From Moniliophthora roreri (Eukaryota; Basidiomycota; Agaricomycetes; Agaricales; Marasmiaceae), in assembly GCA_001466705.2 (NCBI GenBank), contig LATX02000208.1:62001-126000 (forward strand): a stretch of DNA of 64,000 nucleotides, in the 5' to 3' direction. This document shows, one piece after another, positions 23,748 to 34,131 of the stretch (position 1 is its first letter; every line of letters begins with the position of its first letter). The position numbers and the translations under genes were made by a program. The notes beneath the pieces are model-generated. The model did no database searches. It had not been told where the DNA came from and was given only the letters and a program-made list of their open reading frames with translations.

Positions 23748-24332
23748 ATGAAGGTGCTTCTGCGTCTTGGTTCCTCTTCCTTTTGCATTTGCTGACTCAT
23801 ACGCTTACTGTAGTTCATCACCCTCGTCACCCTCACTCTCGCACTCGTATTCAGCGCAGCCGCTGTCCCAGTTGCCAGCGGTGAAGATGTAAGTCTTCTC
23901 TCTTGCTGTATCTGTATCTGTATCTGTATCTGTACCCGACGCTGACTGATTTTGTAGAACAATTGCTCCGAGCAATACGGTGGATGCGATCAACCTCTCC
24001 CTCAGACCTGCAATGATCAGTACGGTGGTTGTGATCAACCTCTCCCTCAGACCTGCGATGATCAATATGGTGGATGCGATCAACCTCTCCCTCTCCCTCA
24101 TACCTGCGATGATCAGTACGGTGGTTGTGATCAAGCTCTCCCTCCCCCTCATACCTGCGATGATCAGTACGGTGGTTGTGATCAAGCTCTCCCTCTCCCT
24201 CATGCCTGCGATGATCAGTACGGTGGCTGTGATCAGCCTCCTCCCCCTCCCCCGGCCTGCAATGATCAATACGGTGGATGCGATCAAGCTCTTCCTCAGG
24301 CCTGCAATGATCAGTACGGTGGATGCGATTAG
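23748..24332 (+). CDS. Secreted QYGGCD-repeat protein 2
   Basis: Same three-exon plan: ATGAAG, then a signal exon (FITLVTLTLALVFSAAAVP) ending VASGED, then a mature exon. The mature part starts NNCSEQYGGCD and has eight QYGGCD units, most as C(N/D)DQYGGCDQ, with linkers of the PLPQT or LPLPHT kind rather than pure proline. The second intron contains five TGTATC repeats. Repeat units within this gene are very alike, which suggests recent unit copying. It belongs with the proteins at 20.7, 26.5 and 29.5 kb; all four genes lie head to tail. Confidence 0.8.
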
Positions 24333-26401
24333 AACTTGACGCGTGGAGGACGGATAATTCTTGTTTTATCTCAATTTATCGACTCCTTAGTATGTCGGAT
24401 AATCATATAACTATTTATATACCTGCTGTGCGAAGAGTAGATGTCGACTTCAAACTTCAGAATCTACGAGTTGATCATTCGTCATGGTGACCGATCCGGG
24501 CGCTTTTGCTCTTGAGCTTGACCCATCATCGACATCATTTATGCTCTTCCCCTTTTTCTCTTGAATTTTGATGACACAAAATACTCGATGGCAAATTGAA
24601 CAATGCTGCGTGGTGCGCCTTCGCTAGGCAGTAATAGGAAAGTGATATCGGCAAGTGGAGCTTGGTGCGTACGATACTCCCCCTTTTTTTTCTTCCTCGA
24701 CTAGACTCTTTGACAGGCGTTCTATGCCATACACGCCGAGGAAAAATGCATGATCATCGGTCGGGCTTCAAATATTGAAGTAATGAAGTGATGAAGGACT
24801 CGAAGAAATGGTGTCATGAGTCGAGGTCACGGTGTGTGTGTCCAGTACACGTATAGCGGTGTAACGAGGCTAACCGACGCTTTTAGCATCGAGAACAAAG
24901 GAAAACTTGCAGCTTGCTTTGTCTCATCAACCTCAGTCTGGAGCCACGAATAATAATACTACATCCGTTATCAAAGATCCATAGCTGCCAAACGGTTACG
25001 CAAGATGAGGAAAGACCATCAAGTTTGAGATTTGGTCATTGGTGCGCGCTACAATATCCTAAGAGACGATTTTTGGTTCTTATTCTGTCCATTAGTGATA
25101 CTATTGGCCAGGAATGATACAAGGTGCGTTTCCCGGCATCTCCTCTAGCACCATAATAGCTCATTCATTCTTTCATTGGTATGTCTAATAACGTCGACTC
25201 TTTGGCCTCATGGTTCACTAGACACCCGTGTACTACCGAAGCGCCAACTGCACCGTTCCGTTGCCATGATAATACAACCCAATTTTGAGCGTTCTTGAGT
25301 GGAGCGGATCTACTATCGCACTCTGCGGAAACAAGTCTGATATGGCTGCTTGAAGGCAGGTAACAGAGGAGGCCAACGGAATCTCGGTGCGTTGCCTCTA
25401 TAAATAAGCTTTTTCCTCCCGGTTTCTGGGAAGCTAAATCCCTTTTTTCCAGGTTTTCTATACGACGTGCTTTTAGTTCGAAGGATATGGTTCAAGTTCA
25501 GCCAAGTGAACGTTTGGCAAGCTGGACCGAGCTGGACGACTATATTGTTACTTGCGAGTACATGAGTGGGTACGTACCACCTCATTACGGGACCGAGACC
25601 GTAGGACTGAACCCTTTACTAGTTCCGACTTGGACTTATGCTCTTCTCTTGAATATTTAGGATGAAGAACAATAAATGGTATGTTGCCTTGGTCTTTCCT
25701 CTCACATGATTGCACTAAAGCGACTGAAACGGAAAGCGCATCCTTGGACAGAAGGTGGTTTCCATGGCGCTAGGCGAACGAGACATAAACCTAAGAGCGA
25801 CCATCGGTGTTTCACCTGAAACATTTCTTCACCAACGCAGACGATGATCATCAAGCTCGTACGTTGCTTTACTTGCCCCCTTTTCCGTGTTCAGCTTCAC
25901 TAATCATGGAGCTTTCATCTAGCGAGAGAGGTTAGAGAAGATATTTCACAAGATCAGACCGGAACACCCCCCGCGACCAAAGAGGTCCTCGAGGATTGGC
26001 CATGACATTGACAACCCAAGAAAAAACCACAGCCGAATCCCAGAAACGGGGAAAAGACAGACAAGACAACGCGGATACGATTGTCTCAAGCCGCTCAGCA
26101 CAGGTGGACAGGTTAGAGGAAGCCGGGAGGCCTTGTGCATGAGGCCGCAAACTGAAACATGCCGCAGTTGTCAATAAAGCCGAGGGATCGAGGAGGGGAG
26201 AAGAACATGTTCTTGCGGGCATTGAGAGAGCCAGCACGTGAAGATGCGGAAGGTTGAGACTGAAGAAAAGGGCATAGAACACCGAACATGCTATTAAAAA
26301 TGAACGAGACGGACTGGTAAAGCCGTGACGGATTGAAAAGCGGAAGAACAGCGCCCCACGGTTTTTGTGGCTCTAGATCTAACGCGCTGCAGCCGCGAGG
26401 G
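24333..26401. other. Duplicated spacer of repeat unit 2
   Basis: About 2.1 kb without a recognised gene. Blocks shared with the spacers of units 1 and 3 include GAGGCTAACCGACGC near 24867, the ACGGTTACGCAAGATGAGG to GAGATTTGG stretch near 24995-25036, and AATCTCGGTGCGTTGCC followed by CCGGTTTCTGGGAAGCTAA near 25379-25437. A 116-codon open frame at 25932-26282 minus has no family features and is not called. Confidence 0.55.
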
Positions 26402-26408
26402 TATATAA
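26402..26408 (+). promoter_or_regulatory. TATA box of repeat gene 3
   Basis: TATATAA 61 bases upstream of the start codon. Confidence 0.55.
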
Positions 26409-26462
26409 CCTCGTATCTTCCCTCTCAATCGATATCGGTATTGTCTCGCTCTTTGCTTTGCC

Positions 26463-27319
26463 ATGAAGGTGCGGTTTTTTGCATCTTGGTTCCTCTTTCT
26501 CTCCTTACTGATTTACCGCAGTTGTTCACCCTCGTCACCCTTACTTTTGCACTCGTATTCAGTGCAGCTGCACTCCCGGTTGCCAGCGGTGAAGAAGTAA
26601 GTCTTCCCTCTTTCCGTATCTGTATCTGTACCCGACGTTGACGGGTTTTGTAGAACAATTGCGCCGAGCAATACGGTGGATGCGATAACAAGCCTCCTCC
26701 GAGTCCTCCCTCTTGCGACAAGGACGGGGGATGCGACAACAAACCTCCTGCTTGCCACCAGAACGGGGGATGCGATAACAAGCCTCCTCCTTGCGACCAG
26801 TGCGGTCAATGCGATAACAAGCCTCCTTCTTGCAACCAGACCGGGGGATGCGATAACAACAACACTCCTTGCGACCAATGCGGTAAATGCGATAATGATA
26901 ACCTGCCTCCTCCTTGCGACCAGTATGGTGGATGCGATAACAAAAACTCTCCTCCTTGCAACCAATATGGTGGATGCGATGATAATAACCCCCCTCCTCC
27001 TCCCTGTGGCCAATGCAAATGCGACGGCAACAACGGCAACAACGGCAACAACGACCAGAAGAATAGCGTGCCTCCTCCCCCCGACCAGAAGAACAGCGTG
27101 CCTCCTCCCCCCGACCAGAAAGATAACAAAACTCCTCCCGACCAGAAGAACAGCGTGCCTCCTCCCCCCGACCAGAAGAACAGCGTGCCTTCTACCCCCG
27201 ACCAGAAGAACAGCGTGCCTCCTCCCCCCGGCCAGAAGAACAGCGTGCCTCCTCCCCCCGACCAGAATGATAACAAGCCTCCTTGCGACCACCAGAATGG
27301 AGAATGTGATCAATATTGA
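26463..27319 (+). CDS. Secreted QYGGCD-repeat protein 3 with a lysine/proline tail
   Basis: Exon 1 is ATGAAG; exon 2 encodes LFTLVTLTFALVFSAAALP and ends VASGEE; exon 3 encodes about 220 residues. The first part has around nine worn units: intact QYGGCD alternates with DKDGGCD, HQNGGCD, DQCGQCD, NQTGGCD and similar, joined by CDNKPPP linkers. A second part loses the cysteines and becomes seven copies of QKNSVPPPPD-like decapeptides, then ends with CDHQNGECDQY. The gene is therefore a chimera of the shared cysteine repeat and a new basic Pro-rich repeat. No known domain. The signal exon and gene order leave little doubt that it is a paralogue of the neighbours. Confidence 0.8.
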
Positions 27320-29367
27320 TGGGGTAATTAGAACCGGAGTTAATTGGCGACCTTGTTTCCTTTCGAGGCTATGGACCTTGTTAGCACGAAAATGACTTTC
27401 TTAGAATTATTCCCGTAAAACCAAGAACAATATATCTGTGTCTGTTCGTTTGTGTATTTTCAAGTCGGTTTTGAAGTTGGAGTTGTCACGGTCACGCGCG
27501 GCGACAAGCGCTTGCTCTAGATGCTCTTTGCTCTTTGCTCTTGACCATCCATTCTATCGTCATTGTCAACGTGCAGCCATGCTCTCTCTAATTACAATGA
27601 TGCGATGTAGCTGAACAATGGAGCCTAAGAGTCTGATGCTATGCGGTACGCCTTCCCGGTACTTTCTTTTTCTTTTGTTTCAACGATCCGTCACCTGGAC
27701 AGATAACTCGTGATGGTGTCGGTTTGGCCTGTTCGGTGGAGAGGGCCGAGTGGTCTGGCTAACGCGATGCCGAAGACGATGCTGCTGGTTCTGATGATGG
27801 CTAACTACGTACACGGAAATGTAGACTACGCGCCGGAAGCTCATGCCAAACACTGCCAAACAGGCCTGGAACCTCCGCTCCGTGCCCCGGTCCCCCTACT
27901 ACATCGGTCGGAAGGGAATGAAGCAGGGTACTTGGAGAGGAAAGGGGGTGATACCGGACGCTGCAAAATGGTTGGCAAGTGTACACGGTCATCAGTCGAA
28001 GGACAGAGAAATGAAAGCGGTACTGGTAGAGGAAAGACGAGGTGTGTATTCTATTACACCCACGGGATGTTACGAGGCTGACTGTGCCAAGAACGAAGAT
28101 GAACGTGCTTCATCCGACTAACTCATGCTTCGAGTACAGAGGAAGTGTTCTCTACAACGTCACCGTCCCCCTGAATACCAATTCTGGGACTACCCAGATC
28201 TGGTGAATTTAGGAAACATAGCCTCAAGCCTCAATCATCTGGATCTAGGTGGTGCAGAGGCCTCTTCACGCTCCAGGTCGACGGACAATGTAGTATCATA
28301 TGTATCAAAGACAGAATCTCGGTGTATTGCCGTATGAACCTCCTCAACCCGGTTTCTGGGAAGCTGAATTCTTTTTGCCAGGTCCTCTACAAGACTCGCT
28401 TTTCAATCATAGGACGTTGTTCCGCCAAGTGATTCTTTGACAAATTGGACAGCTGTGTTGCGACTCACGAACGGGTACATACATTCTCAAACACGAGGCC
28501 GCAAGACCAAATTGTTACCGACCATATGCCCTTATCGAACGTTTAGGACGAAGGTATTGCAAGGGCTTTGACGCGCGAGCAATAAATGGTGCGTCGTCTT
28601 GGTGCTTCCATCTCACGAGGTAGGACTAACGCAAATCCGAGTAGAAAGCATGATATGGCCGTCCAGGTGGCTTCTGTAGCGCTAGGCATTAGGCATTTTA
28701 GTTCTCTTTCTGATTTGCTACTAGTAGGCGCTCCTAGTTTACAGCTTGATCAAATGACATAAATTTGATATTCAACATCCCTTCCTTCTAGGGCCGGGCT
28801 TCGTTATGATCTGTTAGTACGATTCGCTATGAAGTTTTGGAGTGTTTCGGGTACATCTTTCCGCATCCGATAACATCTTGGAGAACGTTACACATGAAAT
28901 CGGTACTATGTAAACGTTTATGCCTTTTCAAAAATGACCCTGCTTTTCGCCGCGACTGGTGTGTAATTTTTGATCCCTGGAGGCTGGAACCAAACCGGAA
29001 GTTCGAGTGTCAGCGGAAGGCAAAGATCGGAACACGTGGACTATCCGCATCTTAAATTAGCTTCATGTATATCCTCAGAAGAATCAGCATCTCTGGATAT
29101 TGGCTTAGCTCTGGTGACAAATCTGAACACTACGAATGAGCATTCTCTGTGCAATCATATTATTAGCACAATTTTCTTCTTCTCTTTCAGTCACACCTTC
29201 TCATGAACCCCAAATCCCGACCGGCCATGACATCCCGCTCCACCGGTGTAACAATATCGCGGAACGTCGGTATAGCAGTTTTATTCAATTTCGTCTCGAA
29301 ACGCTTTCCCGCTCATCCAACCGATCATAGGCTAGAACTTTTTCACGCGGCTCGTTGCTCCATGGGC
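27320..29367. other. Duplicated spacer of repeat unit 3
   Basis: About 2 kb without a recognised gene. Shared blocks with earlier spacers include TTGCTCTTGACC followed by ATCGTCATTGTCAACGT near 27538-27573, GAGGCTGACTG near 28074, and CGGTTTCTGGGAAGCTGAATTC near 28350. Open frames here are short and not conserved between units. Confidence 0.55.
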
Positions 29368-29374
29368 TATATAA
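29368..29374 (+). promoter_or_regulatory. TATA box of repeat gene 4
   Basis: TATATAA 84 bases upstream of the start codon. Confidence 0.5.
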
Positions 29375-29451
29375 CTTCGAGCTCGTTGGTCTGGGAGTCT
29401 TCACGGACTCAGACTCCCTCGCATTGCCTTCAACCTAATTAGACTTTCACC

Positions 29452-30368
29452 ATGAGGGTGAGTCGTTCTCATCCACCCTTTTCAGAGTGCTGTTACTAAC
29501 GATATTGAGACGACAGTTAATCACGTTCATTACTCTCGCTATATCATCGGTTTCCATCGTCCACGCTCAGGGCCCCGTTCATGGCGCTAAAGCCATCGTT
29601 CCAAGGGTTCTTCGTCGTCATTTGAGCACTCGAGACGATGCTGTGAGCATTTCTTTTCCCTTTCATGATTGCTCCATGACTAATAGGACCTTCTCTCAGT
29701 CAAAGCCGCCACCACCACCAGACAGCTCCAAGAACGCCGATGTCGCCTGCCTCGCAGACAAGCCCACCAAATGCAGTTGCAACAAGGTCGCGGGCAAGTT
29801 CTGCGGTGACGAGACGATCAATCTCGAGTGCACGAATGGATTCGTCTTCAACTGTTTCGAGGATGGACATACGTGTGTTGTGGAGGTGCATTCGGACAAG
29901 TGCTCGAAGAAGGACGAGTGTAAGGAGGAGCCTCACAAGCCAGATCACAAGGACACTCCTCCCCCTCCTCCTGACCACAAGCCCGATTGCGACCAACAGT
30001 ACGGCGGCTGCGACCAGCCTCCTCCCTCTCCCCCAGATGACAAGAAGAAGCACCCGCCTCCCTCCCCGCCTGATGACAAGAAGAAGGACGCTCCTCCTCC
30101 TCCTCCTCCTGACCACAAGCCCGACTGCGACCAACAGTACGGCGGCTGCGACGAGCCTCACAAGCCAGATCACAAGGACGCTCCTCCCCCTCCTCCTGAC
30201 AACAAGCCCGACTGCGACCAACAGTACGGCGGCTGCGACGAGCCTCACAAGCCAGATCACAAGGACGCTCCTCCCCCTCCTCCTGACAACAAGCCCGATT
30301 GCGACCAACAGTACGGCGGCTGCGACGAGCCTAAGAAGGACCACAAGGATGACGACTGCGATGAGTAG
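29452..30368 (+). CDS. Secreted QYGGCD-repeat protein 4 with an extra Cys-rich domain
   Basis: Exon 1 is ATGAGG; exon 2 encodes LITFITLAISSVSIVHAQG and a propeptide-like stretch ending VLRRHLSTRDDA, with a possible dibasic processing site. The second intron is 57 nt, a multiple of three without a stop, so unspliced RNA also stays in frame. The mature protein begins SKPPPPPDSSKNADVACL and has a distinct domain of about 60 residues with ten cysteines (for example KCSCNKVAGKFCGDE and TNGFVFNCFEDGHTC). It then has four CDQQYGGCD units set in Pro/Asp/Lys linkers (HKPDHKDAPPPPPD), and ends in an acidic tail. This is the most diverged array member and the only one with a separate folded cysteine domain, which I do not recognise. 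Confidence 0.78.
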
Positions 30369-31005
30369 TCGGGCTTCTGAGAAGACGGTCCCCAGAAAGA
30401 CGGGGATCACGGTGGGGATGCAGGCATCGGCGTCGGTTTTAACGTCGGTATTGGTGTCGCTACCAGTGATCGACGTGCTCAAATCTGGACTCTTACATAC
30501 CCTTCATTTCTCGCCATACCTCTAGCTACAGTCGTTCGTTTAGTGGCGGTTCGTTTAGTGGCGATGGACTTGATATATCGATTTTATTGAATAAAATGCT
30601 TTACTTGGCACTACTTCCTCTGTTCAAGTTGAACGATCAACAAAGCTTCAGTCTCTGGCTAATTTGGCTAATTTCGGTAACTTGGAACCGTCTGTTTGTC
30701 AAGTTGCTTGGTGCACCGAGTAATTCGGTGCTGGTACTTTGTGACCTAACCCTCCCAAATTACCTCAGACTGACCGGTGATGATTCTTTGGTCGAACAGG
30801 TCTTAACATACACCCTACTCGACAAAAACAACGACGAGCGCAGCAACAGGCAACGATTGCACCAACCGCTAGGGAGACTGGGGAATGTATTTACATTTAT
30901 GTGCCAGAAGAAGTTTCAAACGAGTTCTACATAACAGAAAACTACGAATCTCGAGTTCGCTATTCGAATTTCTCCAAACCGTACCACAAGATTAACCGAA
31001 ACCTA
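30369..31005. other. Convergent intergenic region
   Basis: Between repeat gene 4 and SSP3. Contains a short direct repeat TCGTTTAGTGGCG at about 30537 and 30551; no gene seen. Confidence 0.5.
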
Positions 31006-31816
31006 CTACTGCGAATGCGAGTTCCTCAACCAATCATTGAACACGCCATAATCAACCCTGTCCGGAGTAGCAGAGGCACCTCCCCATTGTACGAGAGCGT
31101 CCCACCATAAATCGATTACCTCGGTTTGCGCACTGCACCGTGTTTACCGTCAGTGGTCGGCGCGAGAGCGGGAAGAGAGAAGATAGGGATACGTACTCGG
31201 GCCAAACACCACTCCCCAAAGTAACATCCAACGTGCGGTAAATGAAATCGATAAAGTTCTGTCGAGAAACAGGGCATCGACCGGGTGCAGTAGAGCAGTA
31301 TGGTGCGACCTGTTGGTTCCACACCTGCGTTCATTATTAGCTCAGAGAGAAGGAAGGAACAGATGGCAAGGAAGCGAACATCGATGGTGATACTGAACAA
31401 CCCTTCATGTCCCAGAGAAGCGATTTCAGAGTTAAGGCAAGATCCGATGCCAATAGTTTTTTCGGTCTGGTCAGGGTCATGCTTGTCATTAGCTGTGAAA
31501 GGAAGGAAGGGTGACGTACACCTTGGCAGGTAGCAGCAGCGACACAGACATGGTCCGACCAGAGTTGGACTACACCTGGGCAGGTGGTGATGCGCTGGAT
31601 GCATGCCGAGGTCTTGCGAGATTCGTATGCATCAGCCCGAGCAGAAGAATATTGGGGAAGGAAGAAACGCACGAGCACTTTACAAGCCGGACTGAAGTGG
31701 CCTTGATAGATTGCTTCGTTGGCTACCCATTGGGAGCATTGTTGAGACGATGGTGATTGGGAGAGTACAACGGTGCTGAGGAGAAGTGAGAGGAGGCAGG
31801 AGAGGAGGAATTTCAT
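31006..31816 (-). CDS. Small secreted cysteine-containing protein SSP3
   Basis: A signal peptide (MKFLLSCLLSLLLSTVVLS) is followed by QCSQW...YQGHFSPACKVL, CVAAATCQ, TIGIGSCL, APGRCPVSRQNFIDFIYRT, EVIDLWWDALVQ and the C-terminus FNDWLRNSHSQ. Exons match SSP1 except at the first intron: where SSP1 has a 64-nt intron after KVL, SSP3 has GTGCG...CTCGG, a 36-nt in-frame insert whose acceptor reads GG instead of AG. It would add twelve residues (VRFFLPQYSSAR) if translated. The rest looks intact, so the gene is probably functional with a slightly longer protein, about 215 residues. It lies between the repeat array and the decayed tRNA-Asp copy. Function unknown. Confidence 0.72.
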
Positions 31817-32065
31817 CGTTGGGGTCGAAACGTTGCCTGAAGAGGGAAGAGACGAACTTGACGTCGACTCTTATATGAACGGCGTCGTGAATGTAGGGTC
31901 ATCTGAGGTTGGCTGTGCCTTGTCTTGGCGAAAGTTGTGCCTGAAGGACCAGCGCACAGACTTTATAGAGCCAGCGGGTTTGAGTTCTAAAGAGACAGAT
32001 GTTAAACCTGACGTGATAAAATAATTATGTAGTTAAATCATACCTTTCAGATATACGTTTCATAG

Positions 32066-32146
32066 TCCCTGGTAGTATGTGTTAGTACACACGCCTGCGG
32101 AGTGACTAATGCGCGCGAGGGCCAGGTTTGACTCCCAATCAGCGAG
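32066..32146 (+). pseudogene. Decayed tRNA-Asp-like copy
   Basis: It starts TCCCTGGTAGTAT, as in the intact tRNA-Asp at 19.94 kb, and the acceptor ends still pair with one mismatch and one wobble. The anticodon region reads CCTGCGG instead of CCTGTCA and the T stem no longer pairs (CCAGG against CCCAA). An intron-like remnant is present. Not expected to give a working tRNA. Confidence 0.65.
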
Positions 32147-32291
32147 CCAAATCGGTTCATGACTTTCTTTCCCTCTTCGACAGTCTCCCCACTGGTGGAT
32201 TCCATACCAGTGCAAAGCGTCTGCAGGCATGTTGCAACATCGACGAAGTATTGTGGTTCACAGGAAAGCAAATCGAAAAACGGCTGTCATC

Positions 32292-33060
32292 TTAGTTGTC
32301 TACTCTCTCCGACCGCACAAGCAACGGCAACATCGATCCCGCATCATCTTTCCCTATTGCCATCGGAACGAGCAAAGGGAATCCCATACCCTCCTTGATT
32401 TCCACGTCTTCCAGAGGATCAAATTGAATTGAGACCAAGATGCTATCCGATGCAGCCTTCTGGACGGCTGCCCGCGGGAAAGCTCGTCACTAACAGTAGA
32501 AAGGGCGCCGGCGAAAGAGAACGTACTGAATGTGAGTAGATTGGATGTCATACCAACGATTATGCTAGAGTGGTCAGATGTGAGGGACCGCGACGGATTC
32601 CACCTGTTTAAATCGGCACCCCATACACTTTCTAGCCTGGTCTAGAGTCAGCGCCCAGGATGATGACAAGCCAAGCAAAGGCGACGAACCGGTTAAATAC
32701 AGAAATATCAATGATAATTCGTTGACCGGGATGGATAAGGACTTCTGAGAGACTTATACCAGAGGAAGATAGCACTGGGAGCTCAAGATTGATGATATTG
32801 GTATGGGTTGCTGTCCGTACAAAGTACGGATCCGCTGGGTGAAGTCGAAGTGCTTCTTCCTGCATCGTGTTGTGTTCAGCGTCTCATTTTGAGTTGACGA
32901 GGAAACAGACGAACCTTGACGCAGACACCTAACCAACCACCAGCCAACTCGTCATAATCCGTCATGGTGAGCTCTCCTTCACTAACCCCAGTGAGAAGTT
33001 CGCTGACGGTGGGATTTGGGTATGGTAGGTTCTGTTGTTCCCTGAATATGGTTTTCATCG
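32292..33060 (-). pseudogene. P450 pseudogene, 5'-truncated
   Basis: Only the C-terminal third of a P450 is left on the minus strand. Visible pieces are MTDYDELAGGWLGVCVK, EALRLHPADPYFVRTATH (ExxR), HPGQRIIIDISVFNR, WGADLNRWNPSRSL, VGMTSNLLTF, and a C-terminus ILVSIQFDPLEDVEIKEG...SMLPLLV. The heme loop is broken: it reads GCIG followed by TAG (32443-32445), where the family has an aromatic residue, usually Trp or Tyr. No N-terminal half or I-helix is found upstream. It does not match either intact P450 of this window closely. Confidence 0.75.
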
Positions 33061-34131
33061 GACAGCATCATATAGAATCAGAGAATCTGATGTATTTTGA
33101 CTACATACCAGTTACTTACACGAAGCTAATTAACATCAAGTCCGGGCTTAAACGTCATACACCCAAGGCCGCCGCCGCCACCAAAACCCTCTGCCCTGAC
33201 CGTGTCGCGTTACCCTCTGCCCCTGGCCGCGCCCCCCCAGCACCAAACCAAACACCCTAGCCTTTGTTCCAAGTCCGTAATGTCGAGTCTATCGTTCGTG
33301 TCCATTCCTGCGTAAAATGAAGTTAGTCAACAGCGAAAGAAGCTCGGATTGAGAGTACAGCGCACTTGTCTGATGTCTTGAAACAGTAGTGGCACCGTTC
33401 CTGCAGATAGTGCGAGTGATAAGGTATGTTAGAACGTCAGAAAAGAGGAAACGCACCATAATTTTCCTTCGTACTTATACGAACCCGACCCCTAGTCTCT
33501 CTAGGCAAATGGCGCATGCTGTGAGAGGATAAGTGAGCCGAAGGATATAAAATAGGCGGGATAATGGAGCGACGCTCACCGGAAAGTTGGGCAAAGGGTT
33601 GGGAAATGGGGATAGCGGTGGTCGGGAAGAAAGCTGCGATTGTGACGGCTCCGAAAGCGCACAGACCATGACGTTGCTTCTGACGACTAATCGACTCTGG
33701 ACTCGCGAGAAACTTGGGTTGCGGTGAGTTTGTGTTTATCCTCGATGTCGGATACCGCCAGCAGATTTCTCACTGGGGTTCAAACCTTAGTCCCTCAAAT
33801 CTTCGAACTGCGAACCCTGCTATGTGTGGATGTCATCAATATCGCGAAGGAATGCCGAGTCAATTAGCCAGAGGGACTTCAAAGTTCAGCGAGAACTCAG
33901 AGGACTCGGTGAGACTGCCAGGAGTTATTCAAGGTGAGCGAGGGTGATTTTCGCGTGCGGCCAGAAAAAGTTTTAAGGTCGGTCAAATTAGATATGACGT
34001 TCAGGGTGGGAACCAAAGGACGGCCTGGGCGGATAACGACGGAGTCGGCACGTCAGAGACCTACCAGACCTTGAACTTCGCTGGCCTTTCCCTTCACCCT
34101 ACCAGGCTGATCCGTTGAGTTCTTTACCGTT
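33061..34131. other. Intergenic region
   Basis: Holds a GC-rich stretch at 33160-33240 (GCCGCCGCC, long C runs). A short frame on the minus strand near 33575-33669 has no known features. No gene called. Confidence 0.45.

Noticed and set aside
25932..26282. 116-codon minus-strand frame in the repeat-array spacer
   Set aside because: No start context, domain or conservation in the other spacers.
26513..27313. 266-codon frame on the minus strand rich in Val, Leu and Arg
   Set aside because: It is the mirror of the Pro/Cys repeats of gene 3. The same kind of shadow exists opposite genes 1, 2 and 4. The plus strand has a signal exon, TATA box and conserved introns.
27710..28081. 123-codon plus-strand frame
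   Set aside because: It lies in the duplicated spacer and is not kept open in the matching parts of the other spacers.
20909..30360. CRISPR-like regular repeats
   Set aside because: The repeats are in-frame coding units with variable linkers in a eukaryotic genome, without unique spacers of fixed length.
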